Assembly: GCA_041596515.1 (NCBI GenBank)
Contig: JBFHIJ010000006.1
Span: 62,001 to 126,000, forward strand
Source of the DNA: JBFHIJ01 sp041596515
GTDB lineage: Bacteria; Bacteroidota; Ignavibacteria; Kapaibacteriales; UBA2268
Length of the DNA stretch: 64,000 nucleotides
Direction: 5' to 3'
Shown: piece after piece, positions 37,503-45,886 of the stretch
Position numbering within the stretch: the stretch's first letter is position 1
Layout of the letters: every line of letters begins with the position of its first letter
Made by a program: the position numbers and the translations under genes
The notes under the pieces: model-generated
Told to the model about the DNA's origin: nothing
What the model saw: the letters and a program-made list of their open reading frames with translations, nothing else
The model's database searches: none

Positions 37503-39185
37503 CTACCCCAACTCTTCAATCTTTTCTCTATAAGCATCCGCATTATCCGGGTCTTCTAAGATAAGCTTTTCATAAGCGGCGATTGCCTCTTTAGTTCTGC
37601 CTTGGATAGCAAGCAGAGTAGCAATAGTCGGGCTAATAATTGTAGGAGGAGCATAATCTTCTATTTCGTCGCCGTAGTCAAGTTCTTCTATTTTGGGCAT
37701 TGATAGATTTTTGATTTTATCAGCCAGCATGCTGAAGTTATCTTCTGCTCCGCTGCGATCTATGTCGTTATCATCCAGGTCTATGCTGTTTTCTTCCCAG
37801 TTATTACCCAGTGTAGAAGTAATTGCATTAACTGAAATACTGTCAGGAAATGCAGGATGAGTAGGTAAAATCTGCTCGGAATAATTACGTGATTTGACAC
37901 TACTTTCAGCTTGCAAAGGCGAAGTCTTCAATCCGGGGATAAGACTTACATCTTTAGCTCTAATGGCAGAGACTGAATCATCAATAAGATATGACATTTT
38001 AGCATTTTTAGGAAGTTTAGATAAATCTACCTCTTCAGTTTTTGATGCTACTTGTTCTGCAGATTTAGTTTCAATAATTTGCGGATTTTCGGTTTGGTCT
38101 TCTATATCATCTACTTGAAGTTCATCCGAAATGCCTTCTAAATCTTCATCATATTCTAAATCGTCTAATTCAGAATTTACGTTGAACTCAGCAGATTTGG
38201 TTTCAATAACTTGAGGAGTTTCTGGCGCTTCCTCTTCGTCATCAAAGCTCAGTTCATCCGAAATGCCTTCTAAATCTTCATCATATTCTAAATCGTCTAA
38301 TTCAGAATTCAAGTCGAACTCAGTGGGTTCTTCTTCAATAGCTTGTAGCGTATCAGACACTTCATTAATGTTTCCTATAGAATCGATTGAAGAAGTCATG
38401 TCATGAGTAATAATCTGTTGCTTTGTAGCATCTTCTGGTGTAGCTTCCGCTATGAAGGTATTAGTTTCTTCTATATCACCAATCAGATTGTCTAACTCAG
38501 CGGTCAAATTGTCACTTATATCATAAGTTAATTCAACCTCTTCCTGAGTATCTTTATCATAAAGTTCGTCGGCAATTTCGTCTAACAGAGTAGGGTCAAA
38601 TTCACCCTCAATGATTATATTTTCTTCAGGTTCTACATTTAATTCAGAATTCTCTTCAGATGATATGTTCTGTTCATTTTCTGTAGATTCAGAATTGTCA
38701 TCGTCAGAAGCGAATATAGCATCTATATCTTCAGGATTGATATCAAAATCATCCTCAGTATTTTCTTCTTCAGTCTTAGGGATTTCAATATCTTCTTCTG
38801 GTCTGACCTCTTCTGTATGGGAGTTAACTTCATCAATATCCGCTTCTTTAGAAGCTTCAAAGATAGTTTTATCTATATTTTCTTCTGCTTGTGATTCTGT
38901 TTTTTCAGACGATGGTTCTATTGTAAATTCAGGCTGTGCAATTTGAATTTTGGTTGTTTCTATGGCTTTATAGTTAGGTCGGAACTGCTCAACAGCAGCC
39001 AATTTTTCATTAGCTGTGTCGATTTCTCCTTTGATACGGTAAGCTTTGGCAAGTATACTTAAAGCAACAGGGTATTTTGGATAGACCAAAATACCCTTTT
39101 CGCATAACTCTATAGCATCATCGGTTTTACCCTCTGATAATAATTTTTCAGCTTCAACCGCAAATAATGGTGAAATGTCCGGCAT
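37503..39185 (-). CDS. Acidic TPR-containing protein with a 44-residue tandem repeat
   Basis: This 560-residue protein has TPR-like helices at its N-terminus (residues 3-70, with KGILVYPKYPVALSILAKAYR) and at its C-terminus (TIATLLAIQGRTKEAIAAYEKLILEDPDNADAY). Between them lies a long disordered region of mostly Asp and Glu. That region holds two copies of a 44-residue unit (SELDDLEYDEDLEGISDEL) that are almost identical in DNA. There is no signal peptide or membrane segment, so it is cytoplasmic. TPR ends suggest a scaffold; the middle could bind basic partners or metal ions. The function is unknown. It is the last gene of the minus-strand run tatC to 37503, 14 bases after the Bax-inhibitor gene. 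Confidence 0.7.
   Translation of the reverse strand: MPDISPLFAVEAEKLLSEGKTDDAIELCEKGILVYPKYPVALSILAKAYRIKGEIDTANEKLAAVEQFRPNYKAIETTKIQIAQPEFTIEPSSEKTESQAEENIDKTIFEASKEADIDEVNSHTEEVRPEEDIEIPKTEEENTEDDFDINPEDIDAIFASDDDNSESTENEQNISSEENSELNVEPEENIIIEGEFDPTLLDEIADELYDKDTQEEVELTYDISDNLTAELDNLIGDIEETNTFIAEATPEDATKQQIITHDMTSSIDSIGNINEVSDTLQAIEEEPTEFDLNSELDDLEYDEDLEGISDELSFDDEEEAPETPQVIETKSAEFNVNSELDDLEYDEDLEGISDELQVDDIEDQTENPQIIETKSAEQVASKTEEVDLSKLPKNAKMSYLIDDSVSAIRAKDVSLIPGLKTSPLQAESSVKSRNYSEQILPTHPAFPDSISVNAITSTLGNNWEENSIDLDDNDIDRSGAEDNFSMLADKIKNLSMPKIEELDYGDEIEDYAPPTIISPTIATLLAIQGRTKEAIAAYEKLILEDPDNADAYREKIEELG
38119..38308 (-). repeat. 132-base (44-codon) tandem repeat in the acidic TPR gene
   Basis: Two copies offset by 132 bases share an identical core of about 59 bases (38119-38177 and 38251-38309) encoding SELDDLEYDEDLEGISDEL. 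The rest of the unit is similar at protein level (ETKSAE at both ends). Confidence 0.8.
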
Positions 39186-39199
39186 AATTTCCTTTCTTC

Positions 39200-39904
39200 T
39201 TAATCTCTGCTACCACCTAAAAATCTTAGTAGGAACAAGAATAGATTTACAAAATCAAGGTATAATGTCAAAGCACCTAATATAGCACCTTTGGCAACCA
39301 TTTCTTCTCCTTGCTCCTGAAGTAAGTACATTTCTTTGATTTTTTGAGTGTCATAAGCTGTAAGCCCTGAAAAAAGGACAACCCCCACAGCACTGATGAG
39401 AAAATCAAACGTACTACTTCCTACAAACATATTTACTACTAAAGCAATTATTAAGCCAAAAAGTGCCATATATAAAAATCGCCCCATAGCACTGAGGTCT
39501 TTTTTAGTCATAAATCCAAAAGCACTAAGCCCTGCAAATGCCCCGGCAGTTATAAAAAATGTATTAGAAAGACTGCTGGCAGAGTAAGCCATAAACAGCA
39601 CCGAGAAAGTTACGCCGGTAAGAAAGGAGTATAGTAAAAACAGCATTTGCGCTGTAAATGCCGAAATTCTATTAATCATTTTTGATATGCCAATTACTAA
39701 ACCGAATTGTGCAATAATCAAAAACAGCATAATAGTGCCATTTAGGTTATAAATAAAGTCAGAAGAATAAATGTAGTATGCAGTAATACCGGTTACTGCA
39801 AGCCCTGCCATCATCCAGCTATATACCTTAGACATATATGTTACCTGGGCTTCTTGAATAGCCTGGCTTTGTTCCTGTTGCAGATTAGCATGTTCGTTAT
39901 ACAT
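39200..39904 (-). CDS. Bax inhibitor-1/YccA family membrane protein
   Basis: This 234-residue protein has about seven hydrophobic segments and the family pattern YMSKVYSWMMAGLAVTGITAYY at the start, GVTFSVLFMAYSASSL in the middle, and AYDTQKIKEMYL with its conserved Asp before the last helix, ending in LYLDFVNLFLFLLRFLGG. Family members (YbhL, YccA, BsYetJ) are inner-membrane proteins; YetJ is a pH-sensitive calcium leak channel and YccA affects FtsH. The function here is inferred only as calcium or membrane homeostasis. It is followed by the acidic TPR gene on the same strand. Confidence 0.9.
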   Translation of the reverse strand: MYNEHANLQQEQSQAIQEAQVTYMSKVYSWMMAGLAVTGITAYYIYSSDFIYNLNGTIMLFLIIAQFGLVIGISKMINRISAFTAQMLFLLYSFLTGVTFSVLFMAYSASSLSNTFFITAGAFAGLSAFGFMTKKDLSAMGRFLYMALFGLIIALVVNMFVGSSTFDFLISAVGVVLFSGLTAYDTQKIKEMYLLQEQGEEMVAKGAILGALTLYLDFVNLFLFLLRFLGGSRD

Positions 39905-39971
39905 ATTGACCTCGCTAATATTTAATAAAATTTTGATGGTTATTTGAATATGTTGCTATTAATCAAGAAGA

Positions 39972-40946
39972 TTACGACTTTCTTTCTATTACAAAATCAG
40001 CTAAGTCTATCATCGATTGCTTATATATAGAATCATCAAATATTGAAATAGCGTCTTTCGCTTTGTCTATATACTCCTGTGCTTTTTTTTCAGCGTAGTC
40101 AATTCCTCCAACGCTAACAACATAGTCGATTATCTCTTTTACTTCGTCTTTTGTAGCTTTCTTTTTTTTGATAGTTTTGATGATCTGTTTCACTTTACTT
40201 CTCTCTGATTGTTTAAACGCATAAAGTAGAGGTAAAGTTATCTTTTTTTCTTTAAGGTCATTGCCGACCGGTTTGCCGATAGCAAATTTCTTAGAAGTGT
40301 AGTCCATAATGTCATCTTTTATCTGAAACGCTATACCCAGGAACTCACCGTAATCTGCCATGGCTTGTCTTTCTTGCTCGTTAGCATTAGCACTAAAAGC
40401 ACCAATCTCACAGCAAGAAGCCATGAGTGAGGCAGTTTTATCAGCAGTAATTCTGAAATATACATCTTCATCTACTTCCAGCGACCTGGCTTTTTCGATA
40501 GAAAGCAATTCTCCTTCGGAAATCCTTCTAACTGCTTTGGATACTATTCTCAAAAATTCAAATTCATCTTGATCTATAGCTGAAAGCAAACCTTTTGAAA
40601 GCAAGAAGTCTCCAACAAGTATTGCTATCTTATTATTCCACTCAGCATTAATAGAAGCCATGCCTCTACGCTCGTCAGATTTGTCTACTACATCATCGTG
40701 AATAAGAGTGGCAGTATGTAGGAGCTCTACCATAGCGCCGCCTGTGTAGGAGCGTTCGTTGATGCTACCACAAGTGCCAGCAGCAAGCAATACCAGAGTT
40801 GGTCTTATCTGCTTCCCTTTCTTCTGAGATAGGTATTTTATTATTAAGTCCAGCAGAGCTACATTAGTTTTCATAAGCTCTTTAAAGTGCTTATTAAATT
40901 CTCCAAGATGCTCTTTTACGGGGCTACTTATATCGCTTAAACTCAT
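39972..40946 (-). CDS. All-trans polyprenyl diphosphate synthase
   Basis: This 324-residue cytosolic enzyme extends allylic diphosphates with isopentenyl diphosphate. The first aspartate-rich motif is LIHDDVVDKSDERRG and the second is GIAFQIKDDIMDYT, with GKQIRPTLVLLAAG for the isopentenyl-binding site and a GNDLKEKKITLPLLYA block. The residue pattern before the first motif (small residues) favours long chains, as in octaprenyl or heptaprenyl synthase (IspB/HepT) that makes the quinone side chain, but chain length cannot be fixed. It lies between tatC and the Bax-inhibitor gene, all on the minus strand. Confidence 0.93.
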   Translation of the reverse strand: MSLSDISSPVKEHLGEFNKHFKELMKTNVALLDLIIKYLSQKKGKQIRPTLVLLAAGTCGSINERSYTGGAMVELLHTATLIHDDVVDKSDERRGMASINAEWNNKIAILVGDFLLSKGLLSAIDQDEFEFLRIVSKAVRRISEGELLSIEKARSLEVDEDVYFRITADKTASLMASCCEIGAFSANANEQERQAMADYGEFLGIAFQIKDDIMDYTSKKFAIGKPVGNDLKEKKITLPLLYAFKQSERSKVKQIIKTIKKKKATKDEVKEIIDYVVSVGGIDYAEKKAQEYIDKAKDAISIFDDSIYKQSMIDLADFVIERKS

Positions 40947-41060
40947 CTTATATCACTTCCGTTCGACTAAAGTATTAATTAATTTTAAATGCTTTAGGTT
41001 CTTAGACCTTTTAACTAAGCAATATAACATAAAAGGACGTAAATATAAAAACAATAAGAT

Positions 41061-41792
41061 TTATTTTTCTTTATAAGAGAATTTAGATACAAAAATACTT
41101 ATTTCATAAAGTACAAAAAGGGGGGCTGCAAATATCATCTGCGTTACAGGATCAGGTGTAGGTGTAATAACTGCTGCTAAAATCAATACAATCACAATAG
41201 CGTGTCGTCTGTATTTACGTAGGAATGCAGGTGTCACAAAACCCAATTTGGAAAGTACGTAAGTAATCATAGGTAGTTCGAAAAGTAAACCCGAGGCAAG
41301 AATAATCATAATAAAAAAACTCATATACTCGCTTACGTCTATCTGGTTTTCTATCTGATCAGAGCCAAAATGAGCTGCAAAGTTCATCATAGAAGGCAGC
41401 ATAACATAGTATGCAAACGCAATGCCTACGAGGAAGCATACACTGGTAAATACAGTAATTCGCATTGCCCATTTTTTTTCTTTATTATATAATCCCGGCT
41501 CTATAAACTTCCAAAACTGATTAAGCATCATAGGAAAAGAGAGCACAAATCCGCCCATAATCACAACTTTGAAATATAGGAATGCCTGACCAAATGGTTT
41601 CAAGTTCTGTATTTTTAGCCCTTGTGAGGTAGCCGGATCCAGAACAATATAATTAATCAGGTCATTAGCGAAAAAAGCAGCAATAGAAACACCAACTATA
41701 AGCCACAGCAAAGCCTTGATTATACGCGAGCGTAACTCTTCCATGTGACCCAAAAAGCCAAGTTCTCTACCTTGTTCTTCTTTCTCTTTCAT
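41061..41792 (-). CDS. tatC: Twin-arginine translocase subunit TatC
   Basis: This 243-residue polytopic inner-membrane protein has six hydrophobic segments. The N-terminal FLGHMEELRSRIIKALLW carries the cytoplasmic Glu and Arg that bind twin-arginine signal peptides. The conserved periplasmic and helix blocks KPFGQAFLYFKVVIMGGFVLSFP (spread over two segments), FIEPGLYNKEKKWA and SGLLFELPMITYVLSKLG follow, and a late VILAAVITPTPDP matches other TatC proteins. The TatA/B partner is not adjacent. It implies that the cell exports folded cofactor-containing proteins. A 290-base divergent gap separates it from the lipoprotein gene. Confidence 0.95.
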   Translation of the reverse strand: MKEKEEQGRELGFLGHMEELRSRIIKALLWLIVGVSIAAFFANDLINYIVLDPATSQGLKIQNLKPFGQAFLYFKVVIMGGFVLSFPMMLNQFWKFIEPGLYNKEKKWAMRITVFTSVCFLVGIAFAYYVMLPSMMNFAAHFGSDQIENQIDVSEYMSFFIMIILASGLLFELPMITYVLSKLGFVTPAFLRKYRRHAIVIVLILAAVITPTPDPVTQMIFAAPLFVLYEISIFVSKFSYKEK

Positions 41793-41990
41793 CTGCTATC
41801 CAAAATGTGCATAACGGGAAAACGAAATTTATAAAATTTTAGCTTAATATTTAAGAGATATGTTTTTTGGAATAGTATAAGATAGGTTATTATAAGACTA
41901 CTTCACTAATAGAATTTGATAGTTAATACTAGCCAAATCTTCTTTAATTACTGGAGTTATGCTTTTTTACCAATATTTATCTTCCATTTC

Positions 41991-42021
41991 TTTGTTGTTT
42001 TACATTTAATCAGTATTTTAT
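41991..42021 (+). promoter_or_regulatory. Possible promoter for the lipoprotein gene
   Basis: TTTG at 41991-41994, a 19-base spacer, then TATTTTAT at 42014-42021, a partial match to TAnnTTTG. The ATG of the lipoprotein gene is 62 bases downstream. Confidence 0.35.
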
Positions 42022-42082
42022 GCAACTAAAACATAGTAAAATACGTAAGATTAAACAGATATATAATTATGGGAGATAAAAT

Positions 42083-42670
42083 ATGAAAAAGATTACAATG
42101 CTATTGAGCCTGAGCTTAGCTTTTATTTTAACATTTTCTGCATGCGAAGGCCCTATGGGACCGTCCGGACCCAGAGGCTTAGACGGGATGGATGGAACGG
42201 GTGGAAATACAGGAATGAAAACTGTATTTTTTAATATGGCTATGCAAGACTGGACACCGACCGGAGATAAAGGCAGATGGTTTTATTCTTTACAAATGCC
42301 TGAAGTTACTCAAGATGTCGTAGATAACGGAGCTGTCCTTTGCTATAGACGTAATATTATAAATGGGATAGAGACATTTGAAGCTATGCCGGTAACGACA
42401 TTGATAGAAGAAAATGGAGTACTTTTCTCAAACGAGATATGGTATTCGCACTACAATGGCTATATAGATTTTGACTGGTGGGATAGTCACCCGACTGAGC
42501 CATTATCACCGGGTTATGATATGTACTTCAAAATTGTAATTCTATATCCTATGTACGCATACAAATTGAAAAATGTAGATGTAAATGACTATCAGGCAGT
42601 ATCTAAAGCTTTAGAGCTTGATAAATTATCACCGGATTTCCAAACTAAAATTGATTCTAAAGTGAAGTAA
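42083..42670 (+). CDS. Lipoprotein with a short collagen-like segment
   Basis: This 195-residue protein begins with a lipoprotein signal peptide, the lipobox ending FSAC at residue 21. Directly after the acylated Cys comes a short collagen-like run EGPMGPSGPRGLDGMDGTGG with Gly every third residue. The rest is a compact domain (MAMQDWTPTGDKGRWFYSLQ, then ATYPLEPLSPGYDMY-like strands) that I do not recognise. Similar Bacteroidota lipoproteins with a collagen-like linker have unknown roles. A GGGAG ribosome site stands before the ATG and a hairpin terminator follows. It is a single-gene unit. Confidence 0.75.
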   Translation: MKKITMLLSLSLAFILTFSACEGPMGPSGPRGLDGMDGTGGNTGMKTVFFNMAMQDWTPTGDKGRWFYSLQMPEVTQDVVDNGAVLCYRRNIINGIETFEAMPVTTLIEENGVLFSNEIWYSHYNGYIDFDWWDSHPTEPLSPGYDMYFKIVILYPMYAYKLKNVDVNDYQAVSKALELDKLSPDFQTKIDSKVK

Positions 42671-42699
42671 AAGTTGCAATAAGATAAAATATAAACATG

Positions 42700-42735
42700 T
42701 GCTGTTGTTAAATTATTGATAACAGCATTTTTTTT
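42700..42735 (+). terminator. Terminator after the lipoprotein gene
   Basis: TGCTGTT and AACAGCA form a 7-base-pair stem with a 14-base AT loop, then eight T residues. Confidence 0.8.
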
Positions 42736-42850
42736 GCAATAAAATCAACAATAGTGGTCATTTTTTACACAATTACTTTTTTATTTCGGATTTTTATTTT
42801 AAATTATTTCCAAACATAACTGGAATTTAATTTGCTGTTTCTTAACATAG

Positions 42851-43795
42851 ATGCCTGAAAACGAGTTATTCAAAGAAATAAGTTCCTTGAGAACTGAGCA
42901 AGTCAATCAACTTACTAAAGAGATTGATGAGCAAGGCACGATGAGCATACTCAGACTGATAAATCAGGAAGATCAGCGAGTAGCTTTGGCAGTAGAAGAA
43001 GAAATACCAAATATCGCGGAAGCAGTAGATAAAATTACAGAAGCATTTAGTTTAGGGGGCAGACTCTTTTATGTGGGTGCCGGCACAAGTGGCAGACTTG
43101 GCATACTCGATGCCTCGGAATGTCCACCTACATTCGGTACAGACCCACAGATGGTTCAGGGAATTATTGCCGGTGGAAAGCCTGCTGTCTTCCAAGCACA
43201 GGAAGGTGCTGAGGATTCTCCGGATGATGGTGCTAATGAGATAAGAGAGAGGTTTGTTGCTCCTCCTGATGTTGTCGTTGGGTTGGCTGCATCTGGGAGA
43301 ACGCCTTTCGTAAAGGGGGCGTTGCAGGAAGCACTTAAAAGAGGTTGTTACACAGTTCTTATCACTACTGTATCTAATGAGCAGGCCCAAGGGCTTGGGG
43401 TGGTAGCAGATACTATGATTTGTCCCAATGTAGGTGCCGAGGTTGTTTCCGGTTCTACAAGAATGAAGTCAGGAACTGCTCAAAAATTAGTATTAAATAT
43501 GCTTACTACTGCATCTATGATAAAGCTTGGAAAGACATACGGGAACGTAATGGTTGATTTGCAGCTTACTAATAAAAAGTTAGAAGAGCGAGCTAAAAAG
43601 ACAATTATGAGTCTGACAGGTGTAAGTTATGATGAGGCTGCAAATTACTTAAATGCAGCAAAGGGGAATGTAAAAACTGCTTTGATTATGATAATTGGCG
43701 ACTGCGACTATGATGCAGCAAAAGACGCAATATTAAAAGCCGATGGACATGTCAAACAAGCGATTAAATTACTAAATCACAAACCTACAACGTAG
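42851..43795 (+). CDS. murQ: N-acetylmuramic acid 6-phosphate etherase
   Basis: This 314-residue SIS-domain enzyme splits the lactyl ether of MurNAc-6-phosphate to give GlcNAc-6-phosphate and lactate, part of cell-wall recycling. The signature is FYVGAGTSGRLGILDASECPPTFG, followed by GAEDSPDDG, GLAASGRTPFVKGAL and GAEVVSGSTRMKSGTAQKL. The C-terminal helical UBA-like region (SYDEAANYLNAAKGNVKTAL) is present. The length is normal. No AnmK kinase or MurP transporter is next to it. The TPR gene follows after nine bases with a GGGGAG ribosome site, so the two are cotranscribed. Confidence 0.95.
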   Translation: MPENELFKEISSLRTEQVNQLTKEIDEQGTMSILRLINQEDQRVALAVEEEIPNIAEAVDKITEAFSLGGRLFYVGAGTSGRLGILDASECPPTFGTDPQMVQGIIAGGKPAVFQAQEGAEDSPDDGANEIRERFVAPPDVVVGLAASGRTPFVKGALQEALKRGCYTVLITTVSNEQAQGLGVVADTMICPNVGAEVVSGSTRMKSGTAQKLVLNMLTTASMIKLGKTYGNVMVDLQLTNKKLEERAKKTIMSLTGVSYDEAANYLNAAKGNVKTALIMIIGDCDYDAAKDAILKADGHVKQAIKLLNHKPTT

Positions 43796-43804
43796 GGGAG
43801 AATA

Positions 43805-44428
43805 ATGAGAAAGATTGCCGTTTTCATCTTTTTGACTTTTGCCGCCTGTAGTTTATATGCTCAACAAAGTAGCATACAGATGGCTTACAATGCTTTGCTA
43901 ACAGAAAACTATTCTGCAGCTGTAAAATATTACACAGAAGCACTGCAAACTCAGTCAAGCTATGCACCTTCTTATCATGGAAGGGGACAAGCTTATTACT
44001 ATCAGAATGACTACAAAAAAGCATTAAATGATTTTACTGTGGCTCTTAAAATAGATAGTAACTACTTTGAAGCTTACTTTTCACGTGCCCTATGTTATAT
44101 TCAATTAGAAAAATATGCAAATGCAATACAAGATTTGACTGATGCATTGGGTAAACAAAACGATGTGCCTGAAGTCTACCATGCAAGAGCAAATGCTTAT
44201 TACTATATGGAAGAAGACGATTTGGCTATAGCTGATTATACAAAAGCTATCGAATTGAAAAAAGATTTTGGTATGGCATATTACGGAAGAGCTGTAGTTT
44301 ATCTTTATAAAGAAAATCACGAAGCAGCCTTGAAAGATTTGAAGCAATATCTTAAAATAAATGGCGACTCAGATGGCTTAGAGTCAGAAGCTAAAAGATT
44401 AATTGCAGAAATTCGCGAAAGAATGTAA
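43805..44428 (+). CDS. Exported TPR protein
   Basis: This 207-residue protein has a signal peptide (about residues 1-19, ending SLYAQ) and about five TPR units: NYSAAVKYYTEALQT, then DYKKALNDFTVALKIDSNYFEAYF, KYANAIQDLTDALGK and DLAIADYTKAIELKKDFGMAYYGRA. TPR repeats bind partner proteins; in the periplasm such proteins often take part in outer-membrane or wall assembly. It is the second gene of the murQ unit and is closed by a terminator, which hints at a wall-related role, but this is inference. Confidence 0.82.
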   Translation: MRKIAVFIFLTFAACSLYAQQSSIQMAYNALLTENYSAAVKYYTEALQTQSSYAPSYHGRGQAYYYQNDYKKALNDFTVALKIDSNYFEAYFSRALCYIQLEKYANAIQDLTDALGKQNDVPEVYHARANAYYYMEEDDLAIADYTKAIELKKDFGMAYYGRAVVYLYKENHEAALKDLKQYLKINGDSDGLESEAKRLIAEIRERM

Positions 44429-44453
44429 CCAATAACAATAATAGAACGTTTAT

Positions 44454-44492
44454 AAACTACCTCAATATTATTATATTCAGGTAGTTTTTTTT
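44454..44492 (+). terminator. Terminator after the murQ-TPR unit
   Basis: AACTACCT and AGGTAGTT form an 8-base-pair stem with a 16-base AT loop, then a run of T residues. Confidence 0.85.
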
Positions 44493-44539
44493 TAGATATT
44501 TATTTACTCCCATTTGCTATCTAAAATAGGAAAACCAGC

Positions 44540-45322
44540 ATGATAGAAATAAATAACTTACATAAAGCTTTTGGTGCAAAAAAAGTGCTAAAGGGGGTTA
44601 GCTTCGAAATACCTAATGGGCAAACTATGTGCATCATAGGAAAGTCCGGTTGTGGTAAAAGTGTATTATTGAAGCATATTGTAGGCTTGCTGGAACCTGA
44701 TAGAGGTAGCGTCAAAGTAGACGGAATGGAAGTAAGTAATCTCAACAAAAAGCAATTATTTAATTTGAGAAGGAAAATGGGGTTTGTCTTCCAAGGTGCT
44801 GCCCTGTTTGATTCCTATACAGTATTTGAAAATGTGGTTATTGGTCTGTATGAACACGGAGAAAGAGATTTGCAACTCTTAGAGCCAAGAGCTCAAAGAG
44901 TACTCTCTGCGGTGGGTTTATTGCCGGATATAAGCGAATTGGAGACTGTGTCATTCCAAAATGAATGGGAAATATTAAAAAATAAGAAACCTTCTGATTT
45001 ATCAGGTGGTATGCGTAAAAGAGTTGGTGTGGCTCGTGGCTTGGTAGGAGATCCCGAATATATATTTTATGATGAGCCGACGACAGGACTTGACCCTGTG
45101 ACTTCTGAGCAAATTGATTTGTTGATAAAGGATTTGGCACAACAGTTTAAAGTAACTTCAATTGTTATCACTCATGATATGTTTTCTGTGGACAGAGTTG
45201 CCCATCAGGTTACTATGTTGCATGAAGGCTTAGTACAATTTCAGGGAGATGTTAATAATTTTAAAAATGCTAAAGATCCTATCGTTTCGGAATTTTTAGA
45301 TAGATATTCTCAAACGGTATAA
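44540..45322 (+). CDS. mlaF: ABC transporter ATPase, MlaF/Mkl type
   Basis: This 260-residue cytoplasmic ATPase has the Walker A motif GKSGCGKSVLLK (about residues 35-46), the signature LSGGMRKR, the Walker B YIFYDEPTTGLDP and the switch His in ITHDM. The GMRKR signature and VGLLEPDRGSVKVDG stretch match the MlaF/TtgA/Mkl branch that drives phospholipid or lipid transfer between the membranes with an MlaE permease and an MCE-domain MlaD. Neither MlaE nor MlaD is next to it; the downstream gene is an SRPBCC protein. The symbol is by similarity only. Confidence 0.88.
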   Translation: MIEINNLHKAFGAKKVLKGVSFEIPNGQTMCIIGKSGCGKSVLLKHIVGLLEPDRGSVKVDGMEVSNLNKKQLFNLRRKMGFVFQGAALFDSYTVFENVVIGLYEHGERDLQLLEPRAQRVLSAVGLLPDISELETVSFQNEWEILKNKKPSDLSGGMRKRVGVARGLVGDPEYIFYDEPTTGLDPVTSEQIDLLIKDLAQQFKVTSIVITHDMFSVDRVAHQVTMLHEGLVQFQGDVNNFKNAKDPIVSEFLDRYSQTV

Positions 45323-45389
45323 ATATTTACGTACAATTTATTATTTATTTATAGCTCTTTATCACTAAAAACTATAAAGAGATTTTACA

Positions 45390-45848
45390 ATGATAAAAAA
45401 ACATGAAGTAAAGCAGATTGTCAACCTACCTTTGGCAGATGCATGGGATTATTTTTCTTCTCCCAGAAATCTGGAAGAAATTACCCCTGACTACTTGAAA
45501 TTTAAAATTATCTCTGACTTGCCGGAAAAAATGTACCAAGGTATGATTATTCAATATACCGTTACTCCCTTGCTGGGCATTCCTCTGCACTGGGTAACTG
45601 AAATCACTCACGTGAAAGATAAAGAATATTTCGTAGACGAGCAGAGGTTTGGACCATATAAATTTTGGCATCACCAGCATCTATTTAAAGAGTTAGATTG
45701 TGGTAAGACAGAAATGACAGATATTGTGCATTATGGCGTACCTTTTGGATTACTTGGACGCATAGTGGCTCAGGGCATGGTTGATAAAAAAGTAAAAGAA
45801 ATATTTGAGTTTAGAAAAAAAATATTAGATTGTAATTTTAAATTGTAA
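45390..45848 (+). CDS. SRPBCC (START-like) ligand-binding protein
   Basis: This 152-residue protein begins EVKQIVNLPLADAWDYFSSPRNLEEITPDYLKF, the opening strand and helix of the SRPBCC fold, and continues with a helix-grip pattern (VTEITHVKDKEYFVDEQRFGPYKFWHHQH). Similar proteins (COG4276) are annotated as ligand-binding or cell division-inhibitor-like with no proven substrate. It is soluble, with no signal peptide. The spacing to the upstream ATPase is 67 bases and includes a small hairpin (CTCTTTAT/ATAAAGAG). A hydrophobic ligand is likely but not shown. Confidence 0.8.
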   Translation: MIKKHEVKQIVNLPLADAWDYFSSPRNLEEITPDYLKFKIISDLPEKMYQGMIIQYTVTPLLGIPLHWVTEITHVKDKEYFVDEQRFGPYKFWHHQHLFKELDCGKTEMTDIVHYGVPFGLLGRIVAQGMVDKKVKEIFEFRKKILDCNFKL

Positions 45849-45886
45849 AACATCAAATTGTGTTTATTCACTTTTATATTAAGAAA

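Noticed and set aside
45355..45381. CTCTTTAT/ATAAAGAG hairpin before the SRPBCC gene as a riboswitch
   Set aside because: It is short and weak, and although its right arm holds a purine-rich ribosome site, nothing else suggests ligand control.
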